From Torreya grandis (taxonomy: Eukaryota; Streptophyta; Pinopsida; Cupressales; Taxaceae), in NCBI GenBank assembly GCA_037957365.1, contig JARHVA010000350.1, positions 291,501-355,500 on the forward strand: DNA of 64,000 bases, in the 5' to 3' direction. The notes below the pieces were generated by a model. That model was given only the letters and a program-made list of their open reading frames with translations, searched no databases and was not told the origin of the DNA. Within the stretch, counting starts at the first letter, position 1; each line of letters begins with the position of its first letter. This document shows, in pieces, positions 24,694-36,000 of the stretch. The translations under genes were made by a program, and so were the position numbers.

Positions 24694-25465
24694 AGGGTAG
24701 ATGCACAAAGTTGGGGGATAAAAACATGACATAATGAAAAATATAAACCATTTTTATGTAAAGGTTGTATGCCCTTTTCAAAAAGTTGTATGCCCTTTTT
24801 TTATAAATAATGCAAATTTAATAAAGGGTTAGTCTCGACCCTAAGTGGTGTCTGCCCTTTGGATTGAAAATGATACACACTCTTTTTAAGGGTGTATGCC
24901 CTTTAGAAATGGTGTATTCCCTTTGCATAGGGCATACGACATTTGCAAAGGATGCACACCCTTTTGAAACACCTTTTTTTATAGTTAAGAAGGGTGTACA
25001 CCCTTTTGAAAGACATGTATTTTTTTTACAGCTAGATGTATTGCTTTTTCAAAGATATATTTAATAAAATAAATGTTAAGTATAATTTTACATTGAATTT
25101 AAAATAAATTTAAACTATAATTTTATATTACATTTTAAATGCAAATTAAACATAAACTCATACTTTAAATTTATTTTACTAAATATAAAAAATTAGGGCC
25201 ACTCAACATCCTCTTAAATTGATTATAGAGTTATAGGAATTACCATTTAGATGTTATTTTGTCAAAATAGATTCCAATAAATACTTAGTTTTCAAAATTT
25301 TAGGATTAGAAGGTAAAATGAGAAATGAGGCTACAAATCGTGCTATGTATGTGATATATCTATACCACTAAGGATTACATGTATATTTTACCTACTTCAA
25401 TATTCCTTATCTACTTTATCTACTTGAGTATGTTCTACTTGATTAAATAACTGAGTTGTATCTCT
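24694..25465 (+). repeat. Left inverted arm of E with subterminal motif array
   Basis: The outer about 30 bp are the terminal inverted repeat. Positions 24766-25030 hold roughly ten copies of a motif like GGGTGTATGCCCTTT, including the perfect 12-bp palindrome GGGTGTACACCC at 24992-25003. From about 25045 to 25460 the sequence is the inverted counterpart of the right arm (shared landmarks GCCACTCAA.ATCCTCT, TTTAGGATTA.AA and ACCTACTTGAGTATG.). Confidence 0.7.
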
Positions 25466-26110
25466 TACAAACTTTAACTCAAAACTTAGATGACAATAAC
25501 TCTACCTTTTATATGCCTATTAGGCTAAATTCTACCTCTTAAGGACTTGATACAAAGAGTTCTACAACTAAATTTTTTTTTGGGCCCATTCAATTCAAAA
25601 ACTAAATGAAAATATCAAGACAATGATACAAGACTCATATGTATCTTTCAACAAGCTCAAAGTATCAATTAGATCAGCAAAGTGCTTACAAATTTGACTA
25701 AGTCCTAAGCACTATTATAATATTATGTATAGGTGCATTTGGTCTTGAAAAGGTGTTATTAACCTAAGCTCATCAAATGATTATTGTAAATATTTAATAG
25801 GATTTTTGGAGACTATCTCTGAGGATAAGAAACCAATTTCCTTTATTGCTTTCTTAATAATTAGAATTCAATTGAAACTCTACTCTTTAGGTCTAGATGA
25901 CCTAATATGCTTACTTAGAAGGATATTGACTTGTATTAACTATTAAATGATCTGAATAACTTTACTTGTAAGTATTCTATAATGTTTACATAATAAAATT
26001 GGACCTTTATAAGAAGTTTATACTCAATCAACAAAGTTAGAGATGTACTATACTTGGAGATTTTTATCTTTACCTTAGAATATTCTTAACAACCTTGTTC
26101 TCAGCTTAGA
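25466..26110. other. Unique-looking linker inside E
   Basis: No gene. A stretch around 25480-25525 (AAAACTTAGATGACAATAAC and on) reappears in diverged form near 28105-28140, so part of this linker belongs to the internal repeat structure of E. Confidence 0.4.
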
Positions 26111-26335
26111 AAATTAACTTTAAATAATGGGTCTATCAATATACATAAATGAATATCCTATAACATGAAATCTATAACATATATATAGTAATGATGTAAT
26201 CATTCATACATTACATCTACCACATGCATGGTACTACATGTAGGTATTTATCCACTCATACATGACATATTCTTGTGTTTGGGATATGGGTACTCATATT
26301 GGACATGAATTAAACTAGTAACCCTACTGTACTCC
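26110..26335 (+). repeat. Spacer repeat of E, copy 1
   Basis: A unit of about 200 bp has landmarks ATTACATCTACCACATGCAT, GGTACTACATGTAGGTAT, ACATGACATATTC and TACTCCATTTCCACCTAAAC. It recurs at about 27480-27695, 28145-28315 and 29440-29650, always directly before a telomere-like block, and inverted at about 31640-31860. Confidence 0.75.
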
Positions 26336-26339
26336 ATTT

Positions 26340-27315
26340 CCACCTAAACCCCAATCACTAAACACTAAACCTTAAACCTTAAACATTGAAACCTAAACCC
26401 TAAACCCTAACCCACAATCCCTAAACCATGAACACTAAATTATATACGTAAACCCTATACCCTAAACCTTGAACCCTAATACATTAGCCCTAAATGAAAA
26501 ACAATAATTCATAAACCCCAAACATATAAACTTAAAACATTAAACCTTATATTTTATACCCTAGACCCTAAAACCTAAAACCTAAATATAATCTCGTAAC
26601 CTTAAACCCCAAACCATAAACCTAAAATCCTAAACCCTAAAACCTAAATGTAAAACCTTAACCCTAAACCCTAAGCCTAAAACCATAAACCATAAGTCAT
26701 AAACCTTAAACATTAACTCCTCAATCAAAAAATTCTAAACCCAAATTGAAAATAAAAAACCCAAAACCTTAAACACTAAACACTAAGCCTAAATCCCTAA
26801 ACCCTAAACACTAAACACTAAACCTAAATCCTAAAACCCTAAATCATAAACTCTAAACACTAAACACTAAACCTAAATCCTAAAACCCTAAATCATAAAC
26901 TCTAAACCATAAACATTAAACCCTAAATCCTAAACCCCAAACACTAAATCCCAAACCCTAAATACTAAACACTATGTTCTAAACCCCAAACCCCTAAGAC
27001 CAAAACCCTAAACCATACACCCTAAACCCTAAGTGTGAAACCATAAACCCAAAGCCCTAACCCCAAAGAACAAGCCCCAAAACCTAAAAGATAAACTCTT
27101 GGTCCCTTAACACACAAACCATAAATCCCAAACCTTTAAGCATAAAATATAAATAATAAGCCCTAAATATTAATCCCTAAGACATCACACTAAAACTTGA
27201 ACCCTAAATGTTAATCCCTATACACTAAACCTGAAGCTATGAATCTTGAACCATCAACCATAAACCTTAAACCCTAAATTTATAAATCTTAAACCTCTAT
27301 CTTTAAAACATAATC
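26340..27315 (+). repeat. Telomere-like array 1 (CCCTAAA, degenerate)
   Basis: Nearly one kilobase of 7-bp-based repeats on the C-rich strand. Exact CCCTAAA units mix with variants such as CCATAAA, CCTTAAA, ACACTAA and CCCCAAA. CCCTAAA is the plant (Arabidopsis-type) telomere unit. It is an internal, decayed array, not a chromosome end. It shares long stretches of the same variants with array 3. Confidence 0.9.
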
Positions 27316-27319
27316 TTGA

Positions 27320-27695
27320 CTTATCACCTATATAGAGAAAGAAGAGGGGGCATTGGATAAGCCATATATTGAAAGGATAGGGGTCATTCTAACCTATATA
27401 GAGAAATGGGTGACTAGGGGCATTCATATGAAAGAATTTAAGGTGGATTCAAGATGAATTCCTAAATAATTTGTGGGTTTTTTAATTAATAAGTCTATAA
27501 ATATGCATAAATGTTTAGCTTGTATTATTCAACCTATAACATACATATAATAATGATATAGTCATTTATACATTACATCTACCCCATACCTAGTACTACA
27601 TGTAGGTATTTTTTCACTGATAAATGACATATTCTTGTATTCACAATAAAGTCACTCATATTAGACACAAATATAGCTAATCACCCTAGTACACT
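27320..27695 (+). repeat. Post-array linker and spacer copy 2 of E
   Basis: 27320-27480 (around GGCATTGGATAAGCCATAT, then TGACTAGGGGCATTCAT) recurs at about 29285-29450. It is followed by the second copy of the spacer unit at about 27480-27695. Confidence 0.7.
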
Positions 27696-27915
27696 CCATT
27701 TACACCTAAACCATTAACCCTAAAACCCAAACCCTAAACCCTAAACACCATAAACCTTGAATGTTAAACCCTAAACCTAAACCCTAAAAACCATAAACCT
27801 TAAACATTTAACCCTAATACATTATCCCTAAACCCCAAACAATAATACCTAAACCCCAAAACCTAGACCCTAAACATAGAACCTTAAACCCTAGACTTTA
27901 TACCCTAGACCCTTT
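27696..27915 (+). repeat. Telomere-like array 2 (short)
   Basis: About 220 bp of CCCTAAA-type units with variants, in the same orientation as array 1. It is followed at 27916-28140 by a non-telomeric linker. Confidence 0.85.
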
Positions 27916-28144
27916 TAGATCAAAAGACACTTTTAATGACTTAAAATAGGGTATTAAATCCTAATATAGTAATCTACCTTCAAGTAAAATCCTTGTTTAA
28001 CTCTTAAAGCACTTAATTATACATCCTCACTTCTTTGAACAACACTTTTAGAGTTTCACCAATTATTTGACTCAAGATTCTTAGTGCTTGAAGAACATGA
28101 ACTAAAAACTTAGATTACAACTCTACCCTTTATAGGCATAAAGT

Positions 28145-29280
28145 AATAGCCTGTAACATATATGTAATAATGATACAGTCATTTATACATTACATCTACC
28201 ACATACATGGTACTACATGTATGCATTATATCACTCATACATGACATCTTTATATGGTCATGATATGGTCACTCATATCAGATAAAATGTAGCGAATAAC
28301 CCTAGTGCACTCTTTTTCCACCTAAACCATTAACCACAAACCCTAAACACTAAACTTTAAGCCCTAAACATTAAAACCTAAACCTTAAACCCCAAACCCT
28401 AAGCCATAAACCCTAAACCATGAACACTAAATAATATACCTAAACCCTATACCCTAAGCCCTAAACCCTTAACCTTGATACATTATCCTTAGACCAAAAA
28501 CAATAATCCATAAACCCTAAACTATATACCCTAAACATATAAACTTAAAACATTAAACCCCATACTTTATACCCTAGACCCTAAACCTTAAAACCTAAAT
28601 GTAAGCCCTTAACCCTAAAACCCAAACCATAAACTTAAAATCCTAAAATCTAATACCTAAATATAAGCCCTTAACCCTAAACCCCAAGCCTAAAACCATA
28701 AACCATAAATCATAAACCTTAAACATCAACTCTTGAACCAAAAATTCTAAACCCAATTCAAAAACCAAAAATCTAAAACCTTAAACACTAAACCTAAATC
28801 CCTGAACCCTAAAACCTTAACCCTAAACCATAAACCTAAAACACCATACACCATAAAATCTAAACCATAAATATTAAACCCTAAATCCTAAACCCTAAGC
28901 CCTAATACCCAAACACTAAGTTCCAAACCCCAAACTCTCAACCAAACCCCCAAGACCAAAACCATAAGCCTTACACCCTAAACCCTAAGTGTGAAACCAT
29001 ATACCCAAAAACCTAACCCCAAACACCAAGCCCCAAACCATAAAAGATAAACTCTTGGTCCCTTAAGCCATAATCCATAAATTCCAAACCTTTAATCATA
29101 AAATATATATTATAATCCCCAAATCCTAATCCCTAAGCCATAAAATTGAAACTTGAACCCTAAATGCTAATCCCTATATACTAAACCCAAAGCTATGAAT
29201 CTTGAACCATCAACTATTAACCTTAAACCCTAAATTTATAAATCCTAAACCTCTATCTATAAACCATAATATTGAGTTAT
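28145..29280 (+). repeat. Spacer copy 3 and telomere-like array 3
   Basis: The spacer (28145-28315) leads into about 965 bp of CCCTAAA-type repeats. Idiosyncratic segments such as CTAAGTGTGAAACCATA, AAAGATAAACTCTTGGTCCC and the AGCTATGAATCTTGAACCAT stretch occur in the same order as in array 1. The two arrays are therefore duplicates of one already decayed array. Confidence 0.85.
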
Positions 29281-29284
29281 CATG

Positions 29285-30300
29285 TAAATAGATAAAGGAG
29301 AGGGGCATTGGCTAAGCCATATCTTGAAAGGATAGGGGTCATTTTAACCTATATAGAGATAGGAGTGACTAGGGACATTCATGTGAATGACTTGAAGGTG
29401 GATTCAAGATGAATTAATAATAATTTATGGGTTTTTTTAATAAATGGGTCTATCAATATGCATAAATGGATAGCCTATAGCATTCAACCTATATCATACA
29501 TATAATAATGATACATTCATTCAAACACTACATATAACCCATACCTAGTACTACATGTAGGTATGTTTTCATTCATACATGACATATTCCTATATTCATG
29601 ATAAAGTCACTCATACTAGACATAAATGTAGCTAATCACCATAGTACACTCCATTTACACCTAAACCATTAACCCTAAAACCTAAACCCCAAACCCAAAA
29701 CATTATAAACCTTAAATTTTGAACCCTAAACCTAAACCCTAAACACCATAAACCTTAAAAACTTAACCCTAATACATTATCCTTAAATGAAAAATAATAA
29801 ACCTTAAAACCTATACTTTATACCCTAGACCCTAATCCATAAAACCTAAACTTTAAGGACATAACCAAGAAACCCAAACCATAAGCCTAAAATCCTAAAT
29901 CTTAAACACTAGACCACAAGAAATTAACCTTATAGGTACTTAATATTAAACACTAAACCTTAAACACAAAATTTAAAATCATGAACCTTGAACCCTAAAC
30001 ATTAAACCCTAAACCCAAAACCTTGACCCCTAAACTCTTAATACTCTACCCTAATCCTGAAGCCCTAAGCACTAAACCCTAAAACTTGAAAGTTGGACCC
30101 TAAAACAAAAACCCATAACCATAAAACCTCAAACTCAAAACCATATACCCTAAATCCTAAAATTGGATAAACCCTAAAACTTAAAACCTAAATGTCAAAA
30201 TTCAAATAATCAACTCCAAACATCAAACTATAAACTTTGAATACTAAACCCTTGACTTGAAACCCAAAAAATGAAACATAAATGAAAAAAACTAAACATA
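29285..30300 (+). repeat. Linker, spacer copy 4 and telomere-like array 4
   Basis: The linker and spacer repeat as in the earlier copies. An array of about 640 bp follows from 29655, becoming more degenerate towards its end (CATAAAC, CTTGAAC and AAACATTAA variants). Confidence 0.8.
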
Positions 30301-30889
30301 CATTGTGTATACCACACTACAGAGGAATGATGAAATATTTGGTTGTTTAGATCAATCCCCTCTCCACTTTCCTATCTTAATTACTACACAAGCATACATA
30401 TTTCAATGCAAGGAGAAAATGTGCCATAAAAAAGTCAATGACACACATGCTAATAATTTATACTCATATATCACATAATTATTTGAGAATAACTCACAAA
30501 CATGAGAATGTCCAAAATTATTTGGCCCTTTCACTCAATTATTTGGAAATAACTATGTCTATAATAAGGATTTCACCTCATACAAAGAAATCACAAAGAG
30601 GTAATTTTTATTTATCATCATTTTTCATCATCCCTCATCATTTAAAATAATTTTTTCCATGAAATTCCAAAGAGGATATTATCTTATTTCCACCATGTAA
30701 ATCATTCAATAATCTCCCTAGAGTAATCCATCATGATCTTATCTAATCTACTATATGTGAATGAGAATAATCACCCTAGTACACTCATATCATAATAAAA
30801 GGAATTGAAACACCATTCAAGATTCATTTGAAAAATATATTGTTCAATGTAAAACAAATTTATAATAACTACTAGATTATAACAAACTC
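30301..30889. other. No gene; AT-rich core segment of E
   Basis: Short frames only, none recognisable. It lies between the C-rich telomere-like arrays and the G-rich minisatellite. Confidence 0.4.
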
Positions 30890-31460
30890 TAATAGATGAG
30901 GGAGTGACTATGGATGATTATAGAGTGATTAGGTATGATGAGTGACAATGACGGAATGGTTAGGGATAGTAAGGGATGGGGATGGATGATGAGGGGGTGA
31001 TTAGGGATGATTAAGGATGATAAGGGTTGATGAGGGATTGAATAAAGATGATGAGGGGTCTAATTAAATATTAGTAATGATTAACTAGGGATGATGAGGG
31101 GTCTAATGAAAGATGATGAATGATTGACTAGGGATGCTAAGAAATGATGATGGTTAATGAGGGAGTTATTAGGGATGATGAGGGATGATGAGAGTATTAC
31201 TAGGGATTATGATAAAGATGATGAGAGAGTGATTAGGAATGATTAGGATTGATGAATTTTTATGAGGGAGTGTTTAGGGATCATCAATGACAATGATGTA
31301 TGATGAGGGAGTGACTAGGGATAATGAAGGTTGATGAGAGAGTGATTAGGGATAATGAGGGACAATAAGAATTGGTGAGGGAATGTATAGGGATGACAAC
31401 TGAATATTAGGTTTTATGAGGGAGTGATTAAGGATGATGAGGGTTAATAAGGGAGTGTTC
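30890..31460 (+). repeat. G-rich minisatellite TAGGGATGATGAGGG
   Basis: Dozens of irregular units built from GATGAGGGAGTGATTAGGGAT, with variants TAGGGATGATGAGG and GGTTGATGAGGGA. The G-rich strand is the + strand here, opposite to the C-rich orientation of arrays 1-4. Confidence 0.85.
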
Positions 31461-31639
31461 TATATGAATTTGAAGTGCTAGAATATGAATTTATTCTATA
31501 TGACTTTGGAATAATGCATGAGATTGGAATTGAAGAATGCATGGATAGACCATATATCTGACATTTGTTTTAGAGTGAATGGTATCTTTTTAGAATGAAA
31601 TTAATGGTGTTTTGATTTATAATATTTAAAATAGATTTT

Positions 31640-33433
31640 ATTAGGGTAATTAGCTACATTCAAGTCTAGTATAAGCTAGAGTATCATGATTATAGGTAGA
31701 TGTCATGTATGAGTGAATGTCTTCATATATGTAATAGGTATGAAATATATGTCATGTATGAGTGAGTTTATCATGACTATAGGTATGTTATAAGCTACAT
31801 GATACAAGGAAGTCATTCATGCATATTGATAGACTCATTAATTGAAAAACCCATAAATTATTTAAGAATCCACCTTCAAGCTCAAGTATTCAATCGGGTA
31901 GGGCATACTCAAGTAGGTAAAATGGGTAAGGCATATTAAATTAGGATAAATATGAGGAAAAATCAATGGTATATATATATATATATATATATTACATACG
32001 TAACATGATTTTTAACTTCATTTCTCAATCTACTTTTTAATCCTAAAATTCTAAAAATTAGTTATTAACTATAATAGAATTTGAAAAACTAACTTCTAAA
32101 TGGTAACTCCTATAGCTCTAAATCAATATTAGAGGATCTTGAGTGGCTATAATTTATTATATTTAGTAAAATAAATTTAATGTATAAGTATACTTACATT
32201 AATTTTACTAAATATATCCTTTAAAACATCAAACATGGCATAAAAAATTGTCGTCCAAAGTGCTTAACAAAAACCTCTAGTTGCAACAATGTGTGTGTGT
32301 GTGTGTACATATTTAAAAAAACTTGATTTGAAAAAAAAATCACTCCATAAAGGTCATACACCATTTTCAAAGGGTATATGACTTTTATAAAGGATGCACA
32401 CCCTTTGAAAATGGCATGCATCCTTTATAATGGGTGTACGCCCTTTGCAAAGTGTGTGCATCCTTTATAAAGGGTATATACCATTTAAAAAGGGAATGCA
32501 TACTTTATAAAGGGTTTATACCCTTTCCAAAGGATTTTCATCCTTTGCATATGGTGTACACCCTTTAAACATTCCAAATTTTTGCATTTTCCCTCTAAAT
32601 CTGCTTTAGGTATAGGCTTAGGGAGATTTGAACCCACCTTGAAACTAGTCATGGAGAATCCCACATAGTTTCTAGGAAATTTATGAGTCTTTTTTGTCTT
32701 TATCAACACATCTACTTAGGAAAATTTTTATTATATATATATATATATATATATGGGTTTGTAGAGGAGAAAGTGTAGTTTTAGAATATATAATTTTTTT
32801 TAATGTTAGAAAATTATTTATAATTATTACTTAATTTATACATAACATACCTCATTATAGAATATATATATTGTCACAAATTCCCTTATAAATTTTTGAA
32901 TATTAATTGGAAGTTTATAATATTTATATCTCAACAATCTACACATTGTCAACTATGCTTTAAAAATTTGATTTTCATGAAGTTAAGGTCAAAAAGTTGT
33001 GTTATTACACTTGACATTTCAATTTTCCAACTATTAACTTGTAAAAATATTTAAAAATTAAATATATAATAAAAAATATTCTCAATAATATTTAACATTT
33101 CACCCATCTATATATGAAATTTCATATAAAAATTCAATCATTTACTCAAAAAAAGTGTGTTCATACACATGCACTCTCCTTATATTTTTATAAAAAATGA
33201 CCAACCCATTATCACAAATTCATATATTTCACATAGTTTTATCATTTGGGTATTGGAATAAATTATATATTTATAAACTACATTCAAAATATCACAATTA
33301 ATGTTTTTATGTCATTGTCAAATTCCTTTTCTAAGTGTCTCTAACATTCTCTCCAAGTTTAACTACTATTTTTTTTAAAAGGTGTCATTTTATACCCCCC
33401 ATTTTGTCCCACATTATCCAACATCAACCATAT
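31640..33433 (-). repeat. Right inverted arm of E
   Basis: From inside out it holds an inverted spacer copy (31640-31860), the inverted partner of the left arm (about 31880-32225), the subterminal motif array (32341-32570), an AT-rich stretch absent from the left arm (about 32575-33370) and the terminal inverted repeat (33375-33433). The extra stretch makes this arm longer and is probably a later insertion. Microsatellites lie at 31970-31992 (TA), 32290-32306 (GT) and 32732-32754 (TA). Confidence 0.65.
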
Positions 33434-33438
33434 ATTAT

Positions 33439-34422
33439 TCCTTTCAACTACCCCATTCTACTAAGGTGTCTTAGCTATTGAGAATTTTCTTCTTATTCCA
33501 TGATCCTCACATAAGTCATCAAACTCATTGGACCAGAACTATCCTCCTCTATAAAATCTTAAGCACTTTATTTTCCATTTTTCTCATTCTCAACAAGGGC
33601 CTTGAATTCCTTGAAATTGTCAAGTGCTTCTAATTTCTCTTTCATAAATGCAACCCAAGTCATTCTTGTGTAGTCATCAATGAGTATCATTAAGTAGCTA
33701 TCACCTTAAATGCTTTGAATTCTCATAGACCCATAGAGATTAGTGTGGATTAAATATAATGGTTTTGTCATAATATTTATACTTTAACCTTATTTTAGTC
33801 TACTTACCATGTTGACATGCCTTACAAAGAATGTTTGTAGGTTTGATGATCTTGGGCATGTTCTTCAAAGACTTCTTAGTGTTAATTTTGACCATATTGT
33901 CAAAGTTTAAGTGTCCTAGCCTTCTATGTCATAGCCAAATTTCATATATGTTTCTCATGAAACATCTTTCCTTATTTAACTCATTTAGTACATATAGGTT
34001 GTTCTTAGTGCTTTTAGCATTGGCAATTAGCCTTCCTGATTTGCTCTTTTTATCTCACATCCTTTGTTATGAAAGGTTAGTGTGTGTCCTTGTTTACACA
34101 TTTCACTGACACTGAGTCAGTTATGATTGAAAATTTTTACATATAACACATTTTTAATCTTGGTCTTTCCACTATCCAAACTCAAAACACCCTTGCCAAC
34201 TATATTAGCAGTTGTGTTCTCTCTAAACCTCATTGTTCTTGCGACATTCTTATTTATTGAGATAAACTTATTTCTTTCTCTTGTCATGTGAATTGAGCAA
34301 CCACTACCTATATAACATTTCATGCCTTTATTTTGATTGTGAAAAAGAGTCTGATCTATCAAAAAATCATCTTTAAACTTATGTTCCTCCTTGAAAAGAT
34401 GCCCATCTTAATTCTTGGGTTT
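33439..34422 (-). pseudogene. Copia protease and integrase core of element D
   Basis: The minus strand begins (34362 downward) with CYIGSGCSIHMTRERNKF, then TANIVGKGVLSLDS and IKNVLYV. This is the Copia protease pattern, in which the catalytic Asp of DSGCS..MT reads Gly. After a decayed linker comes the integrase core: LMILIDDYTRMTWVAFMKEK, LEALDNFKEFKALVENE, and the NGVVER segment at the E insertion site. In life it would insert element cDNA into the genome. Frame changes and stops are more frequent than in the reverse transcriptase. The neighbouring C-terminus is at 24330-24688 beyond E. Confidence 0.75.
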
Positions 34423-34802
34423 TGTTGACTACTTTGACCACAAGTCAAAATAGGTCAACCCCATATAATAAAAAACATGATACATGGGTATATTATAATT
34501 TTATATGGTGTGGCATGGTTAATATGATGTAATTTAATGTGTTATTAACCTTGGTCATAGTTAAATCTAGTCTTAAGTCATTTTATGTCACTTAGGGTCA
34601 CTTTTAGAGTCATTTATGAAGGTGGTATAGTTTTAATTGGTATAAAAGTCTTATAAACTCTATTTTAACACCAATATGTCAAAAAATTGTTAGTATTATT
34701 AGTTATAACTAAAAATATATAATTTCATAACTGAAACCAAGAAAATAGTTGAAAAGAAGGAGTTTTTGGCAGTTATACGACGTATAGAGGAGTGTGGCAC
34801 AT
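34423..34802 (+). repeat. A2 5' LTR, first piece
   Basis: Direct-repeat partner of 58797 to about 59170. Its start resembles that of the A1 LTR. It ends at the B1 insertion with the target duplication CACAT (34798-34802). Confidence 0.85.
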
Positions 34803-35977
34803 TATAGTCATATAAAATGCAAAAATTGGTAACTTGAGCATGGATAATGACACCCAACCATTAGGTCCCATTTTTTTCTCTCATGACCCTCATAGGCATC
34901 TTTTCATTGATTCCCAATCATCTATAACCTTCCATACTTGATCCTAGTTGGGTCAAACTCCTCTTTCCATGATAGATCAATCTCCCCAGGTCCCATCTGC
35001 TTAGGATAATAGCACCACACTAGGACTATAGCACTAGTGCCACTCCTATCTACTTTCAATGCTATTTTCCAATTCTATTTTTGGCCCTAATGGTCAATTT
35101 ATTTTGATTCCCCATCCTTATCCTTTCTGGCCTAAGAAGAGTACATTCAACCCATGACCAATAGACCCCTATTAAATCCCATTCAAAAATCATTTGGAAA
35201 GGGTTTGTAATTATCACTAAACAAGAAAAAATACAAACAAGACTACTTAATAAATATTTCCTATTCTCTACATATAGCTAGCCAACACACTTACAAGCTT
35301 ATTCAAATCCTTACACTAGTCCCTAAACACCTCAAGTAAATCCAATTTATCATTTTTCATCTTTATACACATAAATTGCATAAAGCACATCAAGTAGGAG
35401 AACTACATATGGCTTGATCTCTCTTCACAGTATTAGTATATAGGCAACATGCCCATACAAGGGGTGTGGATCCATGTCTAGTGAATATTACACACACTAA
35501 CCCCCTCTTTCTCAAAATTGATCAAATCATAATTGAACATAGGGTTTGAATAAAAAATATACTCTATAAGGATCTCTATAGACTTCTAGCTACTGAAAAT
35601 TCATGGATAGGGTCACATAGACCTGGTGAACAAAACCCAAAAAGATTAGATCCTCAAGACAATAGTAGTAGAGGTGGACTACAACACTAGTGCCACTCCT
35701 ATCTAGTTTTATCACTCCTATCCAATCACCAAATGAAGTTTAGATCTCAGTTTATGATAGTTTCCTAGTCTACATAGTGAATTTTAGCCTTTGTCTCATT
35801 CAGATTAATTAGTTTCTAGCTAAGTCTTCTTTTCCATCTCTTATTACTGTCAAAATTGCAATCTAATTTTCACAAATTATTAGTTTAATTATTTCATATT
35901 TATTTACTGAGTTTACTACTCAGACCCTTTAATTAATCTAGGAATAATACCCCAATATTTCCAAAATTGTTCAATCA
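34803..35977 (+). repeat. 5' LTR of B1
   Basis: Begins TATAGTCATATAAAATG, while the 3' copy begins TGCAGTCATATAAAATG, so the terminal TG is mutated here. It ends CAATCA. It is shorter than the 3' copy because the latter carries extra sequence around 41300-41410. Confidence 0.85.
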
Positions 35978-36000
35978 TTTGGTGAACTTGACTTACTTTG
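35978..36000 (+). promoter_or_regulatory. Primer-binding site of B1
   Basis: TGGTGAACTTGACTTACTTT starts two bases after the LTR. B2 has TGGTGAACCTGACTT. Both fit a site TGGCGAACCCGACTT with its CpG bases mutated, which would match a tRNA-Arg 3' end, the primer reported for Ogre-type elements. The tRNA identity is from memory. Confidence 0.5.

Larger units (their letters stand above)
24694..33433. mobile_element. Element E: foldback-like transposon with telomere-like core
   Basis: An 8740-bp insertion is bounded by ATTAT duplications. Its outer ends are inverted: near the left end ACAAAGTTGGGGGATAAAAA, near the right end (minus strand) ACAAAATGGGGGGTATAAAA. Further inside, about 25045-25460 is an inverted match of about 31880-32225. 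Both arms carry subterminal arrays of a GGGTGTACACCC-like motif. The core holds degenerate CCCTAAA arrays, repeated spacers and a G-rich minisatellite. No transposase or other protein was found, so it would need a helper. The arms suggest a DNA transposon of foldback or long-TIR type. The 5-bp duplication alone does not fix the superfamily. An LTR-free retroelement is unlikely given the inverted ends. Confidence 0.65.
11790..34422 (-). mobile_element. Element D: Copia/Sirevirus-like retrotransposon, split by three insertions
   Basis: The minus strand carries, in order from high to low coordinates, protease and integrase (34400-33434), integrase C-terminus, reverse transcriptase and RNase H (24693-22560), a Sirevirus-type polypurine region (about 22260-22205) and a 3' LTR (about 22215-21074 plus 13609-11790). 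The gaps are exactly filled by E (24694-33433) and A1 (13610-21073), each flanked by a 5-bp duplication. The right border at 34422 is the start of the A2 LTR, so gag and the 5' LTR of D lie beyond the window. The outer LTR end (reading CACCCCCTAGTCATCTTG on the minus strand) resembles that of Sirevirus-type Copia elements. Confidence 0.75.

Noticed and set aside
26340..29280. CRISPR-like array of repeats and spacers
   Set aside because: Repeats are 7-bp telomere-type units, the 200-bp spacers are copies of each other, and the context is a plant genome.
26340..30290. Chromosome end (true telomere)
   Set aside because: The CCCTAAA units are heavily degenerate, interrupted by spacers, and both sides continue into other transposons with a target duplication around the whole block. 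It is internal.
33831..34109. 92-codon plus-strand frame as a membrane protein
   Set aside because: It is the antisense of the Copia protease-integrase linker of D. Its Leu/Phe-rich look comes from AT-rich antisense sequence.
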